The notes beneath the pieces were generated by a model, which saw only the letters and a program-made list of their open reading frames with translations, ran no database searches and was not told the origin of the DNA. 64,000 bases of DNA from Alphaproteobacteria bacterium (GTDB lineage Bacteria > Pseudomonadota > Alphaproteobacteria > UBA2966). Shown here piece by piece: positions 48,989 through 59,119 of this stretch. Position numbers and translations under genes: made by a program. The DNA lies in assembly GCA_021296255.1 (NCBI GenBank), contig JAGWAU010000035.1, forward strand, positions 92,881 to 156,880, read 5' to 3'. How positions within the stretch are numbered: the first letter of the stretch is position 1; each line of letters starts with the position of its first letter.

Positions 48989-50074
48989 TCACCTCAGCTT
49001 CAATGTCGCTAGCCCGGCGAGGGCCAAAATGAAGGCGATGATCCAGAACCGAATGACGATGGTCGGCTCGGCCCATCCCTTTTGCTCGAAATGGTGGTGC
49101 AGGGGGGCCATGCGGAAGACCCGGCGGCCGGTCAGCCGGAATGAGGCGACCTGAACGATCACGGACGCCGTTTCGAGAACGAACAACCCGCCGACGATGA
49201 CCAGCACCAGCTCGTGTTTGGTAACGACGCTGACGGCCCCCAACGCGCCGCCCATGGCAAGACTTCCCGTATCCCCCATGAACACCATGGCCGGGGGCGC
49301 GTTGAACCAGAGGAAACCCAGCCCCGCCCCGACCAATGCACCGCAGAATACGGCGAGTTCGCCGGCACCGGGCACGGCGTGAAGCTGAAGGTAGTCCGAG
49401 AAGACCGCGTTGCCCACGATGTAGGTAATGAAGGCGAACGTACTTGCCGCGATGATGACTGGAACGATCGCGAGTCCGTCGAGTCCGTCCGTCAGGTTCA
49501 CCGAGTTTGAAGCCCCGACCATGACCAGCACCGCAAAGGGCACGAAAAACCAGCTCAGATCGATCAGAACGTCCTTGAAGAAGGGAACGGCCAGGGCCGT
49601 GCTGAGGGGGTCCCGCGTCACATGCATGATCCAGAGGGTCGCAACCGACGCGACCGCGATTTCCAGCAGGAGCTTCAGCCTTGCCGGAAGGCCCCGGTGA
49701 CTGTATCGACTCACCTTCAGGTAGTCGTCGGCAAACCCGACCGCGCCGAACCCGATGGTCACGACAAGCGTTGCCCAGACGTAGTCGTTCCCCAGATCGG
49801 CCCAAAGCAATGTCCCGAACGCCAGTCCCAACAGGATCAGGAAGCCGCCCATTGTCGGTGTGCCCTGCTTGGAGATGAGATGCCGTTCCGGTCCATCGTC
49901 GCGGATGGGCTGGCCATTGGTCTGTGTCGACTTGAGCCAGCCGATGACGACGGGCCCGAGGATGAAGCTGACGAGCAACGCCGTCAGAACGGCACCGCCG
50001 GTTCGGAATGTGAGATATCGGAACAGGTTGAGCGGACCGAACTGATCTGCGTGTTGGGCGAGGAGATAGAGCAT
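48989..50074 (-). CDS. mraY: phospho-N-acetylmuramoyl-pentapeptide-transferase
   Basis: MraY moves phospho-MurNAc-pentapeptide to undecaprenyl phosphate to form lipid I. The 361-residue protein has ten predicted membrane helices and all signature blocks: [10 protein letters not shown], the catalytic [27 protein letters not shown] and [15 protein letters not shown], then the C-terminal [16 protein letters not shown]. It is co-directional with murF (18-bp gap) and murD. Confidence 0.98.
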   Translation of the reverse strand: MLYLLAQHADQFGPLNLFRYLTFRTGGAVLTALLVSFILGPVVIGWLKSTQTNGQPIRDDGPERHLISKQGTPTMGGFLILLGLAFGTLLWADLGNDYVWATLVVTIGFGAVGFADDYLKVSRYSHRGLPARLKLLLEIAVASVATLWIMHVTRDPLSTALAVPFFKDVLIDLSWFFVPFAVLVMVGASNSVNLTDGLDGLAIVPVIIAASTFAFITYIVGNAVFSDYLQLHAVPGAGELAVFCGALVGAGLGFLWFNAPPAMVFMGDTGSLAMGGALGAVSVVTKHELVLVIVGGLFVLETASVIVQVASFRLTGRRVFRMAPLHHHFEQKGWAEPTIVIRFWIIAFILALAGLATLKLR

Positions 50075-50092
50075 CGGACCGTCCGCGCCCTT

Positions 50093-51511
50093 CTACCCGT
50101 TGACCGTGCGTCGTCGGGTCTCGGCCGCCAACAGCCGCTCCACGACATGGCCCATGTTGATCGCGAAGGATCCCTTTACCAGCGCGACATCCCCCGGCCT
50201 GACGAATTCGCCAACCAGGGGCGCCAATTCGCTTGCCGTTTCGGTATGGTCCCCACGGCGTGAGGCCGGCAGCGCATCAAGCAGATTCCGCATGTGCGTG
50301 CCGCAAGTGAAAACGCGCGCCACTCCATTGCCGGTGACATCCGCAGCCAACCCAGCGTGAAGACGGTCTGCCTCAGGCCCCAGTTCGAGCATGTCGCCCA
50401 GCACCGCGATTCGCCGGCCACCCTCCGCAACGTCCGCTGCACCCAAGACCTCCAGGGCCGCGCGAACCGACGCCGGACTGGCGTTGTAGCTGTCGTCGAT
50501 CACCGTGAAGTGCCCCTCGACGCCTCGCACGTGGTGTCGACGTCCGCGACCGACTGGTGGCGCGAGATCACCGAGCGCCAGCGCACCCAGTCCCAGATCG
50601 GCATCGAGGACATCCACCGCCGCGAGCACCGCAAGACTGTTGCGCGCCCAATGGCGTCCCGGAGTACGCATTTTGTAGGTGATGCGCGTCCCCCGGATGT
50701 CGGCCGCGACGCAGACGCACTCGGCGTGGAGCGCGACCTTCTGGGCGCGAGCGTCCGAGTCCTCCGAAAAACCGAAAGAGATGACGTCTGCGCCACGGGC
50801 GCGGGCAGTGTCGGCGAGCCGTTGGAAGTGATCGTTGTCCCGATTGAGAATCGCAGTTCCACCGGCTTTCAGACCCTCGAAGATCTCGGCCTTGGCGTCC
50901 GCAACCGCCCCCACTGTTCCCAGGTATTCGAGGTGGGTTGCTTCGACCGTCGTTATGATGGCGACGTGCGGGCGTATGGACTTCGTCAATGGACGAATCT
51001 CCCCGGCGTGGTTCATGCCGACCTCGAAGACGCCGAATCCGGCCTCTTCCGGTAGCCGGGACAGACTCAGCGGCACACCCCAGTGATTGTTCAAGCTACT
51101 CGCGCTCGCGTGGCATGGGGCGGTCGCGGCCAACGCCGATTTCAACGCATCCTTCGTGCCGGTCTTGCCTACGCTTCCCGTGACCGCAACGACTTTCGCG
51201 GAGGAGCGATTGCGGGCATGAACGCCCAGGGCTTCCAGCGCAATCTTCGTATCGCCGACGATCAAGAGATCTTTCCTGCCCTCGAGTCCGACGGGGCTTT
51301 GGGACACCACGGCGGCAGTGGCACCGCCGTCCAGGGCCTGACCAACGTAGTCGTGACCGTCATGATCCGGACCGCGAAGAGCCACGAAGAGATCGCCCGG
51401 CGAAACCGTCCGGCTGTCGATGGAGACCCCGCTTGCTGTCCAACGTCCGGCACATTCTCCTTTCGTCGCGCGCACTGCCTCTTCGGAGGTCCAAAGGGGC
51501 CGATCGCTCAT
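50093..51511 (-). CDS. murF: UDP-N-acetylmuramoyl-tripeptide--D-alanyl-D-alanine ligase
   Basis: MurF attaches the D-Ala-D-Ala dipeptide made by Ddl. The 472-residue protein has an N-terminal SIDSRTVSPGDLFVALRG, the P-loop TGSVGKTGTKDAL, FGVFEVGMNHAGEI, and a C-terminal domain with VIDDSYNASPASVRAAL and VLGDMLELG. Its ATG overlaps the murE stop by four bases. Confidence 0.97.
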   Translation of the reverse strand: MSDRPLWTSEEAVRATKGECAGRWTASGVSIDSRTVSPGDLFVALRGPDHDGHDYVGQALDGGATAAVVSQSPVGLEGRKDLLIVGDTKIALEALGVHARNRSSAKVVAVTGSVGKTGTKDALKSALAATAPCHASASSLNNHWGVPLSLSRLPEEAGFGVFEVGMNHAGEIRPLTKSIRPHVAIITTVEATHLEYLGTVGAVADAKAEIFEGLKAGGTAILNRDNDHFQRLADTARARGADVISFGFSEDSDARAQKVALHAECVCVAADIRGTRITYKMRTPGRHWARNSLAVLAAVDVLDADLGLGALALGDLAPPVGRGRRHHVRGVEGHFTVIDDSYNASPASVRAALEVLGAADVAEGGRRIAVLGDMLELGPEADRLHAGLAADVTGNGVARVFTCGTHMRNLLDALPASRRGDHTETASELAPLVGEFVRPGDVALVKGSFAINMGHVVERLLAAETRRRTVNG

Positions 51512-52965
51512 CGTTGCCCCCTGCCCATTTCCGCAACGGCGGCGCGAGCAACTTCCGCATCATCGAATGGACGGACGGCGTCACCGACGATTTGACCTTG
51601 CTCGTGGCCTTTCCCCGCGATGACCAGAACATCACCCTCATCGAGCCCCGCCGTCGCCGACCGGATTGCTTCAGCGCGGTCCCGGACTTCGACGGCGCGA
51701 TCACAACCCGCCATTACCTGCCGTCGAATTGTGGAAGCGTCCTCGTCGCGGGGATTGTCGTCCGTGACAATGACGCGGTCCGCATAACGGCCGGCGATTT
51801 TGCCCATGAGGGGCCGCTTACCCTTGTCCCGGTCGCCACCACAGCCGAACACCAGGACGAGCCGGTTCGAGGCATGGGGTCGCACCGCCCTCAAGACACT
51901 GGCCAGCGCATCGGGCGTATGTGCGTAGTCCACATACACGTCCGCCCCGCATGGATGGGTGGCGACCCGTTGTAGCCGGCCGGGAATAGCCTCGAGATCG
52001 TTCATCGTGTCGATGGCCGCACCCGAATCGGCGCCGGACACCGTGACAATGGCGAGAGCACAAAGGGCATTTTCCGCCTGAAACCCGCCAACGATGGGCA
52101 AATTCACGTCACGACGTAGCCCTTCGGCATCAACGTCAAGGACCTGGCCGCCATTCGTCGGATGTCTTTTCAAGATGTTGAAATCGGCGCCGTTGCATCC
52201 GTAGGACACGACGCGCTGTCCGCGGTCCCGGCAAACGGACGAAACAGCTTCGAATTCCGGCAGGTCTGCATGGAGAAGCGCGGTGCCGTCCGCGGACAAG
52301 ATCTCGGAGAACAGGCGTAGTTTCGCCTGCAGATATCTCTCCGGTTCGCCGTGGTAGTCGAGATGGTCCCGCGCGAGGTTGGTAAACGCCGCGACGTCGA
52401 CCCTCACACCGTCGAGCCGGCACTGGTCCAGGCCATGGCTCGACGCCTCGATGGCGAGATGGTCAACGCCGTCATCCACCAACCGGGCCAATGCCTTGTG
52501 CAAGACCACCGGATCGGGCGTGGTGTGCGACAGCGCGTCGGAGATGCCGGGTGCCGACAGGCCCAGGGTACCGATACAGCCGGCCGCTTTGCCCATACGC
52601 GACCAAATCTGCGCCGTGAAGTTGGCGACGGAGGTCTTGCCGTTGGTTCCCGTAATCGCCGCCACGGTCCCCGGTTGTGCACCGTAGAACCTCGCCGCCA
52701 TCAGTGCGAGCCGGTGACGCGGATTTTCATCCACGACCAGGAGAACATCTTTGCGCGGCATCCTCGTGTCCGGAGAGCCGAGGACCGCAACTGCCCCGTG
52801 ATCTACAGCATCATCGACGTAATCCCGGCCATCGAAGTTCGAACCGCGCAAGGCGGCAAACAGGTATCCCGGCCGAACTGCGCGGCTATCGGAAGTGATA
52901 CCGAGGACATCGATCCGTTTGGCCGGAAACGGTATATCGCCGTCGATGAGCTCAGAGAGAAGCAA
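51508..52965 (-). CDS. murE: UDP-N-acetylmuramoyl-L-alanyl-D-glutamate--2,6-diaminopimelate ligase
   Basis: MurE adds the third stem-peptide residue. The DNPR motif in VTDDNPRDED marks meso-diaminopimelate specificity. Other features are GITSDSRAVRPGYLFAALRG, the P-loop TGTNGKTSVANF, EASSHGLDQ, FTNLARDHLDYHG and FGCGGDRDKGKRP. I chose the TTG at 52963-52965 (485 aa) because AAAGGGG lies eight bases upstream and the protein then starts LLSELIDG as in relatives. It overlaps the end of ftsI by 14 bases. A GTG at 53035-53037 would add a basic extension of 24 residues lying wholly inside ftsI. Confidence 0.95.
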   Translation of the reverse strand: MLLSELIDGDIPFPAKRIDVLGITSDSRAVRPGYLFAALRGSNFDGRDYVDDAVDHGAVAVLGSPDTRMPRKDVLLVVDENPRHRLALMAARFYGAQPGTVAAITGTNGKTSVANFTAQIWSRMGKAAGCIGTLGLSAPGISDALSHTTPDPVVLHKALARLVDDGVDHLAIEASSHGLDQCRLDGVRVDVAAFTNLARDHLDYHGEPERYLQAKLRLFSEILSADGTALLHADLPEFEAVSSVCRDRGQRVVSYGCNGADFNILKRHPTNGGQVLDVDAEGLRRDVNLPIVGGFQAENALCALAIVTVSGADSGAAIDTMNDLEAIPGRLQRVATHPCGADVYVDYAHTPDALASVLRAVRPHASNRLVLVFGCGGDRDKGKRPLMGKIAGRYADRVIVTDDNPRDEDASTIRRQVMAGCDRAVEVRDRAEAIRSATAGLDEGDVLVIAGKGHEQGQIVGDAVRPFDDAEVARAAVAEMGRGQR

Positions 52966-54691
52966 GTTGGCGCCCCTTTCGACCAAGATCCACGCGCCGT
53001 GACGGTTCCCCCTCTTCCTCGCCCTCGACCTCGACACCGAGTAGGGGTGCGGCCTGTTCGATCACCTGACCGACCACGGGAGCCGCGGTCCAGCCTGCGG
53101 TCGCGAATCCAAAGGTCTCCTTGATGCCCTGCGGCTCGTCGAGCATCACGAGCACGACATAGCGTGGCTCCAAGGCCGGAAATACACCGATGAAAGAAGA
53201 TCGAAGCGCTTTGCGGCGATAGCCTCGCCCGCCCACTTTCTCGGCGGTGCCCGTCTTGCCGCCGACGAAGTAGCCGGGCACATCGGCCTTCTTGCCCGTT
53301 CCCTCCACGACGTTGAGCCGCATCAGCCGCCGTATCGCCTCGGAGGTTTTTCTCGATACCACGCGCTCGCTCACCGCCCGGACATCCTGGCGATTGGCGA
53401 TGAACGTCGGAACGACCCGTGTGCCGCCGTTGACCAGCGACGCGACCGCCGACGCCATTTGGATCGGGGTCACGGCAACGCCATGCCCAAACGCGATCGT
53501 CATGGTGCTGATCTCGCGCCAGGGATTCGGTGCAATCGGTTGTCCGACTTCGGCAACTTCGAGCGGCGCCCGCTGCAGCAGCCCGATCCGCCCGAGAAAC
53601 TCCCGCTGGCGCTCCGACCCCACATCCAACGCCATCCGGGCGGCGCCGATATTGGAGGAGTAGATGAATACTTCCGGAACGGACAGCCACCGATTCTTCG
53701 CATGATCATCCCGGATCATGAATCGCGACACGCGGATCGGCTCGCGTGCGTCAAAACTGTCGGCAAGATCAGCCGTTCCCAGCTCCAGGGCCATTGCAAC
53801 TGTGAAGATCTTGAAGGTCGATCCCATCTCGTAGACGCCGAGGCTGGCACGATTGAAGCGGCTGGCTTCCGAGGCTCTGTCGACCCGATGAGGGTTGAAA
53901 TCGGGGAGAGAGACGGACGCGAGAATCTGGCCGTCGTTGGCATCGAGCACGACGCCCGTCGCCCCGATTGCCTGGTACTTCTCTACTGCGACTGCGAGCT
54001 GGTTGCGCAAGACGTGCTGTACGCGAATGTCTACACTGAGATACAGGGGCGGCTGGGCGCCGCCATCCCGGGCGGCGGTGCCCAGCCTTTCGTCGAGGCG
54101 CTTCTCAATTCCCGCGAGACCTCGGTTGTCGACACCCGTGTAGCCGACAATGTGAGCGACCAGGCGGCCCTGAGGATAAACGCGTTTCTGCTCCTCTAGA
54201 AACGCGAATCCCGGCAATCCCAGTGCATTGACGGCATATTGTTGACGAGGCGTGAGGTGACGCTTGACCCACACGAAGCGCTTCGACGTGGACAGTTTCG
54301 AAAAGAGCTCGCCCCGGTCGATCCCTGGAAGGACCCGGGAGATCTCGTCTGAGGCTTCCGCAGCATCAAGGACACGATGAGGGTTTGCATACAGGGACGC
54401 GGTGGTCAGATCGCTGGCGAGGAGAACGCCGTTTCGATCCACAATCTCCGCCCGCGCAATGCCGATTTCCCCGCTCACGGCCAAACCGGTGCCGCCCGCT
54501 TCCCCTATGGACGAGAGATGTACGAGACGGCCGGCCAGCACGACGAAGGCGCAGGCAAACACGGCCGCGACGATCACGAGCCGATTTCGGCCTGTCTCCA
54601 CGGCCTGCTTCCGGACACCCTCCAAGCGCACCGATTCGGCCAACCTCGAGGGCAGATTGCCTGCGGAGAGGCGATCGTACGAGTCGCTCAT
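52952..54691 (-). CDS. ftsI: peptidoglycan D,D-transpeptidase FtsI (PBP3)
   Basis: FtsI is the septal transpeptidase, a class B penicillin-binding protein. The 579-residue protein has a short cytoplasmic tail, one membrane helix (about 38-58), the pedestal domain (AEIVDRNGVLLASDL) and the transpeptidase domain. Its catalytic motifs are STFK (Ser291-Lys294), SSN at 345-347 and KTG at 479-481. The ATG overlaps the ftsL stop by four bases. A poorly conserved Glu-rich tail ends the protein. Confidence 0.97.
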   Translation of the reverse strand: MSDSYDRLSAGNLPSRLAESVRLEGVRKQAVETGRNRLVIVAAVFACAFVVLAGRLVHLSSIGEAGGTGLAVSGEIGIARAEIVDRNGVLLASDLTTASLYANPHRVLDAAEASDEISRVLPGIDRGELFSKLSTSKRFVWVKRHLTPRQQYAVNALGLPGFAFLEEQKRVYPQGRLVAHIVGYTGVDNRGLAGIEKRLDERLGTAARDGGAQPPLYLSVDIRVQHVLRNQLAVAVEKYQAIGATGVVLDANDGQILASVSLPDFNPHRVDRASEASRFNRASLGVYEMGSTFKIFTVAMALELGTADLADSFDAREPIRVSRFMIRDDHAKNRWLSVPEVFIYSSNIGAARMALDVGSERQREFLGRIGLLQRAPLEVAEVGQPIAPNPWREISTMTIAFGHGVAVTPIQMASAVASLVNGGTRVVPTFIANRQDVRAVSERVVSRKTSEAIRRLMRLNVVEGTGKKADVPGYFVGGKTGTAEKVGGRGYRRKALRSSFIGVFPALEPRYVVLVMLDEPQGIKETFGFATAGWTAAPVVGQVIEQAAPLLGVEVEGEEEGEPSRRVDLGRKGRQLASL

Positions 54692-55062
54692 CGGGAAGCC
54701 CCCTTGGGTGCCCGCGTCAGGCGCGCGGAGAGCTTCGCGGAGGAGGTTTGCGCCGCACGGTCGGGGATGTCGGCCCGGTCCGATACTTCCTTGAACGGAA
54801 GCCTCGCCATCGTCGAAATCCTGTGGACCGGAACGGGAGTCAAATCGAGGTGGCGTGCGGTCAGCTTCTCAATTCGTTCGGGATTGTTCAAAAAGCTCCA
54901 TTCCGCGCGCAAGATCCGGGCCGCCTCGCGTTCGGATGCAAGTTGCTTGTGCAGGGATTGAAGCTTCGACTCCAGCCGCTGCACCTCGTGTTTCATGGTG
55001 TAGAGGCCGTAAGTCAGCATGACCGTGACGACGAATGCCCCGATATACAAAGGCTTCATCAT
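54688..55062 (-). CDS. ftsL: cell division protein FtsL
   Basis: FtsL is a small bitopic divisome protein that pairs with FtsB through a periplasmic coiled coil and helps activate FtsWI. The 124-residue protein has a membrane helix at about 5-22, a coiled coil with leucines at heptad spacing (VQRLESKLQSLHKQLASEREAARILRAE), the FLNNPERIEKLTARHLDL motif and an Ala/Ser-rich tail. Identification rests on this layout and on the position between rsmH and ftsI. Two adjacent ATGs are possible starts; the first overlaps the rsmH stop. Confidence 0.92.
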   Translation of the reverse strand: MMKPLYIGAFVVTVMLTYGLYTMKHEVQRLESKLQSLHKQLASEREAARILRAEWSFLNNPERIEKLTARHLDLTPVPVHRISTMARLPFKEVSDRADIPDRAAQTSSAKLSARLTRAPKGASR

Positions 55063-56057
55063 GCCGAGACCTCCAACCGACTGCCCGGCGCATACGTCCG
55101 CACGGCGGCCCGCATACGGGCGGAGCGGGCGCGGGGGTTGGCGGCGATCTCATTGTTCGTAGGACGTCGTGCCCCTCTGAACAGGAGCTCGAACGTCGCC
55201 GGCGCGGAATGCTCGGGCGATTGCGGAAGATGGCGAGAGGGACCCGGACGGGAGTTGGAACGCGCCTCAAGGAATCGTTTGACCTCCCGATCCTCGAGGG
55301 AATGGAACGAAACGACCGCGAGGCGGCCCTGCGGGTTCAGGAGGCGCTCGGCGGCAACGAGACCCCGTTTGAGCTCTTCGATCTCGTCATTGACGCAGAT
55401 GCGAAGGGCCTGGAATGTCCGCGTAGCGGGATGAATGTCACCATGCCGTCGTCGCGATCCGCTCGGCATGGCACGGACGATAAGATCGGCCAACTCGCGC
55501 GTGGTGTGAATTGGTGAGTTGGCGCGGCCGGAGACGATTGCCCGGGCAATCCGCCCCGCATGGCGCTCCTCGCCATAGGTCGAGATCAGATGTCGTAATG
55601 TGACTTCGTCTTCTGCGTTCACCACGTCCGCGGCGCTGCGTCCCTCTTGCCCCATCCGCATGTCGAGCGGACCGTCGGCCTGGAAAGAAAACCCTCGGGC
55701 CGGATCGTCCAGTTGAAACGTCGAGATGCCGAGATCGAGCGTGACGCCATCGATTCCGCTGACCCCATGGTCGGCCAGAAGCGACGCCATTTCGGAGAAC
55801 CTTCCCTCCAGAACGCGCAGGCGATTCGGGTGCTCGCGGGCCAGTTCGGCGCCGCGGGAAACGGCGTCCGGGTCTCGGTCCACGCCCCAAACGCTGCAAT
55901 GCGCCGCCCTCAGCAACGCGGCGGCGTGACCGCCACCGCCGAAGGTCCCGTCGAGGAACGCCTCACCGTCACGAGGAGCCAAAGCGGCAAGGACGGCATC
56001 CACCATGACGGGAACATGCACCCGTTCTCGTGTCGTGGCCTTGCATTCACTGGTCAC
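55059..56057 (-). CDS. rsmH: 16S rRNA (cytosine(1402)-N(4))-methyltransferase
   Basis: RsmH (MraW) methylates N4 of C1402 in the 16S rRNA decoding centre. The 332-residue protein has HVPVMVDAVLAAL, the SAM-binding DGTFGGGGH at 36-44, the DLGISTFQLDDPARGFSFQADGPLDMRM block, and a C-terminal RLAVVSFHSLEDREVKRF. I chose the GTG at 56055-56057, four bases after the mraZ stop with GGGGAG about ten bases upstream; the longer open frame lies inside mraZ. Confidence 0.96.
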   Translation of the reverse strand: MTSECKATTRERVHVPVMVDAVLAALAPRDGEAFLDGTFGGGGHAAALLRAAHCSVWGVDRDPDAVSRGAELAREHPNRLRVLEGRFSEMASLLADHGVSGIDGVTLDLGISTFQLDDPARGFSFQADGPLDMRMGQEGRSAADVVNAEDEVTLRHLISTYGEERHAGRIARAIVSGRANSPIHTTRELADLIVRAMPSGSRRRHGDIHPATRTFQALRICVNDEIEELKRGLVAAERLLNPQGRLAVVSFHSLEDREVKRFLEARSNSRPGPSRHLPQSPEHSAPATFELLFRGARRPTNNEIAANPRARSARMRAAVRTYAPGSRLEVSA

Positions 56058-56061
56058 TCGG

Positions 56062-56526
56062 TTAGCGCTCCCCGGCCGAATCTCTGAAGCGGAGTGAGAT
56101 CCGGCTGTCCCTGGCCCGCTTCCGAGCCTCCTCCTGGCACGTCCGGAATGCTTCCGGCTCCCAAATCTGAAAGGTGGCGCCGCGACCCACGAACGCAGCA
56201 CGGTCTGACATGCCGGCATGCTCTCTCAGCACATCGGGAAGCACGATTCGACCTTCCGAATCGAAAGACAGTTGGTGAGAATCTGCGAGAATGGAGATCG
56301 CGAAGGCGTCGTGTTCGTCACTGAACGGATCGAATTGATCGATACCAGCGCTCAAACGCTCGATGTGATCGATTCCCGACGCCTCGATTGCCGGAGCCAC
56401 GAACGAGGGAAAGACGATTACGCCGGGAAAGGATTGCGCCCCCAGAACCGTCCGGAACTGTGCAGGCACGGATATCCGCCCCTTGCGGTCGATCCGATTG
56501 ACAAACGTGGACAGAAAGAGTGCCAA
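56062..56526 (-). CDS. mraZ: transcriptional regulator MraZ
   Basis: MraZ is an AbrB-like DNA-binding protein that represses its own dcw operon. The 154-residue protein has two SpoVT-AbrB half-domains: FVNRIDRKGRISVPAQFR near residues 7-25 and SFDSEGRIVLPDVLREHA near 86-103, then a basic C-terminal helix. I chose the TTG at 56524-56526 because GGGGGGAG lies four to ten bases upstream and the protein then begins LALFLSTFVNRIDRKG like known MraZ. The longer open frame runs 28 codons into the operator region. Confidence 0.94.
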   Translation of the reverse strand: MALFLSTFVNRIDRKGRISVPAQFRTVLGAQSFPGVIVFPSFVAPAIEASGIDHIERLSAGIDQFDPFSDEHDAFAISILADSHQLSFDSEGRIVLPDVLREHAGMSDRAAFVGRGATFQIWEPEAFRTCQEEARKRARDSRISLRFRDSAGER

Positions 56527-56602
56527 GCCACTCCCCCCAAATTCGCTCGCTGTCCCCGTCCCAAGGTCGCTCGCGGACCCATCTGCGCGCTTTGGCGACA
56601 TT

Positions 56603-56646
56603 TGGGACATTGTGGGATAACATGGGGAATTATGGGTGTCAATGGG
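56603..56646 (-). promoter_or_regulatory. MraZ operator (five TGGG boxes) overlapping the dcw promoter
   Basis: TGGG occurs at 56603, 56613, 56623, 56633 and 56643 on the plus strand, exactly 10 bp apart, matching the direct TGGG-type repeats known to bind MraZ. On the minus strand TTGACA (56642-56637), a 17-base spacer and TATCCC (56619-56614) form a candidate promoter inside the boxes, with a predicted start near 56607 and a leader of about 80 bases. MraZ binding here would occlude RNA polymerase. Confidence 0.8.
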
Positions 56647-56649
56647 AAA

Positions 56650-57032
56650 TTAAGTAATTTCAAAACATAGCCAAAGACTTCGACCACCCGTTCTCTTGAT
56701 GTCCATATGTTTCCGGCAGACGCGACGAAAACGGACGTCCGAACCGTGACCGACGAAATTTGGCCGTGAAATACGGCGAAAGTTTGTTCTCTATATGTTC
56801 CAGATGGGATTTTGCCCGTTTCCGGTTCTGGAAGGCGGCGGAATCCCCGCGCTGCCAGCCGCCCGTCGCCCCTCCGGGACAGGCCGATCAGATGACCCTG
56901 GTCCAGTTAATCGAAAGTATTCGTGTTCAAATTCTTGATCCAATTCTTGATGAACATTGCGATGCTTACTGATATCCTGGGTCGGGAATTCACAAGGCGA
57001 CACGTCAGATTCATTGAAGTATGAGAAAATTT
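56650..57032. other. intergenic region between dcw promoter and rnpB
   Basis: These roughly 380 bases are relatively AT-rich and hold no convincing gene. A short direct repeat, ATTCTTGAT, occurs twice 12 bases apart (about 56931-56951). The part nearest 57032 should contain the rnpB 3' end signal: on the minus strand the RNA end is followed by AAATTTTCTC. Confidence 0.6.
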
Positions 57033-57426
<394 letters not shown>

Positions 57427-57458
57427 AGAGCTAGATTTAGAAACCGCGGCGCCCTGCG

Positions 57459-58190
57459 TCAACCATGGCCGTCCACTAGAACGTTCAGGCGACGGTCCGT
57501 TTCCGAATCGATGATGCCGTCGACGCGCTCCGGGCGAAAGTGCCGCTGAAAGGCTATGACCACATCCTTGGTGAGGGCATCGAACTCACCGGTCGGTACA
57601 ATCTCATATCCAATTCGAGCCAGGCGGGATTGAGCAGACCGAACTTGTCCTCCTGCGCTGCCCTGCGCCAAAAGGACTCCGCTCTCCAACGGCGGCAACG
57701 AGAACGAGCCAGGCCAGACCCCGATCCCTTCGGCGGCCGCGCCTCGCCAATCGAACAGTTCGCCAGGGTCGCGACGGCGCGACGGTGCCACGTCGGAGTG
57801 CCCAAGAACCCGTTCCCGCGGTATGGGATGGCGTGCAAGCACGGCGGTGGCCAACTGGAAAAACGCTTTCATCTGCCGCTCTGGAAACGCCCGGTAACCG
57901 AATTCGTGACCTGGATTGGCGAGCTCGATACCGATGGAACAGCCATTGATGTCGGTGCGACCCCGCCAGGAAGACACACCAGCGTGCCAAGCGCGCCTCT
58001 CCTCCGACACCAGTTGCAGGACCTCGCCGTCCTCGTCGACGAAGTAGTGGGCGCTCACCTTCGCCGCGGGATCGACCAGCCTTGCAACAGCCGATTCGGA
58101 GTCCCTCATCCCCGTGTAGTGAAGTACGAGGGTATCGACAGCGGCATCTCCGGGACGCGCGTCGTGGTTCGGTGAAGCGAAGGTCCGCAT
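57459..58190 (-). CDS. N-acetylmuramoyl-L-alanine amidase (AmpD-like) with peptidoglycan-binding domain
   Basis: This zinc amidase of the Amidase_2 family cleaves the bond between MurNAc (or anhydroMurNAc) and the stem peptide. With the ATG at 58188-58190 the protein is 243 residues. The amidase domain at about 10-150 has zinc-site residues in LVLHYTGM, AWHAGVSSW, SIGIELANPGHEFGYRAFP and LGHSDVAPSRRRDPGELFDW. A C-terminal PG_binding_1 domain (about 175-240) contains VRSAQSRLARIGYEIVPTGEFD. No signal peptide is seen, which favours a cytoplasmic, AmpD/AmiD-like recycling role. A longer start 13 codons upstream is possible. Confidence 0.9.
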   Translation of the reverse strand: MRTFASPNHDARPGDAAVDTLVLHYTGMRDSESAVARLVDPAAKVSAHYFVDEDGEVLQLVSEERRAWHAGVSSWRGRTDINGCSIGIELANPGHEFGYRAFPERQMKAFFQLATAVLARHPIPRERVLGHSDVAPSRRRDPGELFDWRGAAAEGIGVWPGSFSLPPLESGVLLAQGSAGGQVRSAQSRLARIGYEIVPTGEFDALTKDVVIAFQRHFRPERVDGIIDSETDRRLNVLVDGHG

Positions 58191-58253
58191 CACCTTAATG
58201 TTTCGTCCGTTGGCACAAAGTGTCCGCATTCGGAAGCGGGGTCGGCGGCCGCA

Positions 58254-58979
58254 TCAGGTCAATCCACGTTCCTTCGCGACCCGGTCATAAGCGTCGTTGA
58301 TGACCGCCAGCTTCTCGTTCGCCACATCCACGAACTCTTGCGGTACGCCTTGCGCGATCAGGGTGTCTGGATGGTGCTCGCGAATGAGTGTCCGATAGCG
58401 ACTCTTGAGCTCATCGTCGGAGGCCTCCCGATCCAGGCCGAGAATGATGTAGGGATCGGAATCGTCCGAGCCCACGTGACCTGCGCGGATACGATTGAAG
58501 TCCGCCTCGCTGAAACCGAATATCGCCGCGACACGTGCGAGAAACTCGTTCTCCGCGGAATGATAGACACTGTCCGCCTTGGCGATATGGAACAAACCGT
58601 CCAACAGATCCTCGAGTACCGCGGGATTGCCCCTGAACATTCCCGCCAACTGCTCCGCATAGGGCTCAAACCCTCGTGAATCCCTTTTCGCCAAGTCAAA
58701 GACCCGGGCCACGTTCTTCACCTCGTCGGGGGGAACGTGAAACACCTCGCGAAACGCTTCGATTTCGTCCCGGGTGACGACTCCGTCCGCCTTTGCCATC
58801 TTGGCGCCGAGGACGATCACGCCGATCGTAAAGGCGACTTGCTTCGTACCGCCATCCTCGGTCTGGGCGACGCGCATCTTGTCGAATGCGTGGCCGGCGA
58901 TACCTCCGAGAAGCGCCCCCAGCGGCCCGCCCATGGCGAAGCCCGCGGCGCCACCGATGATCTTGCCCCAAACGCTCAT
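58254..58979 (-). CDS. DjlA-like co-chaperone with TerB and J domains
   Basis: This 241-residue protein combines a Gly/Ala-rich N-terminal segment (about 6-33, possibly a membrane-associated glycine-zipper helix), a TerB-like helical domain (about 45-150) and a C-terminal J domain with the HPD motif at 203-205. That order is that of DjlA, an inner-membrane DnaJ relative that stimulates DnaK ATPase and is linked to envelope stress. The amidase gene lies about 60 bp downstream on the same strand. Confidence 0.9.
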   Translation of the reverse strand: MSVWGKIIGGAAGFAMGGPLGALLGGIAGHAFDKMRVAQTEDGGTKQVAFTIGVIVLGAKMAKADGVVTRDEIEAFREVFHVPPDEVKNVARVFDLAKRDSRGFEPYAEQLAGMFRGNPAVLEDLLDGLFHIAKADSVYHSAENEFLARVAAIFGFSEADFNRIRAGHVGSDDSDPYIILGLDREASDDELKSRYRTLIREHHPDTLIAQGVPQEFVDVANEKLAVINDAYDRVAKERGLT

Positions 58980-59119
58980 TCCGGAATTCCGGCGCGGAGA
59001 GAAATGGATGTGACGCCCCGCGAGCCCATCCCGTCGTTACCCGGACCCGGGCTCAGTCAAGACGTTCTCCGAGGTCGTCGGCGATTTCCGCCCGTGGAAG
59101 GTGACCTCGCGTGCCCTGT

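Noticed and set aside
56760..56972. A 70-codon frame upstream of mraZ
   Set aside because: No ribosome site, no recognisable domain and odd composition; it lies in the AT-richer regulatory interval.
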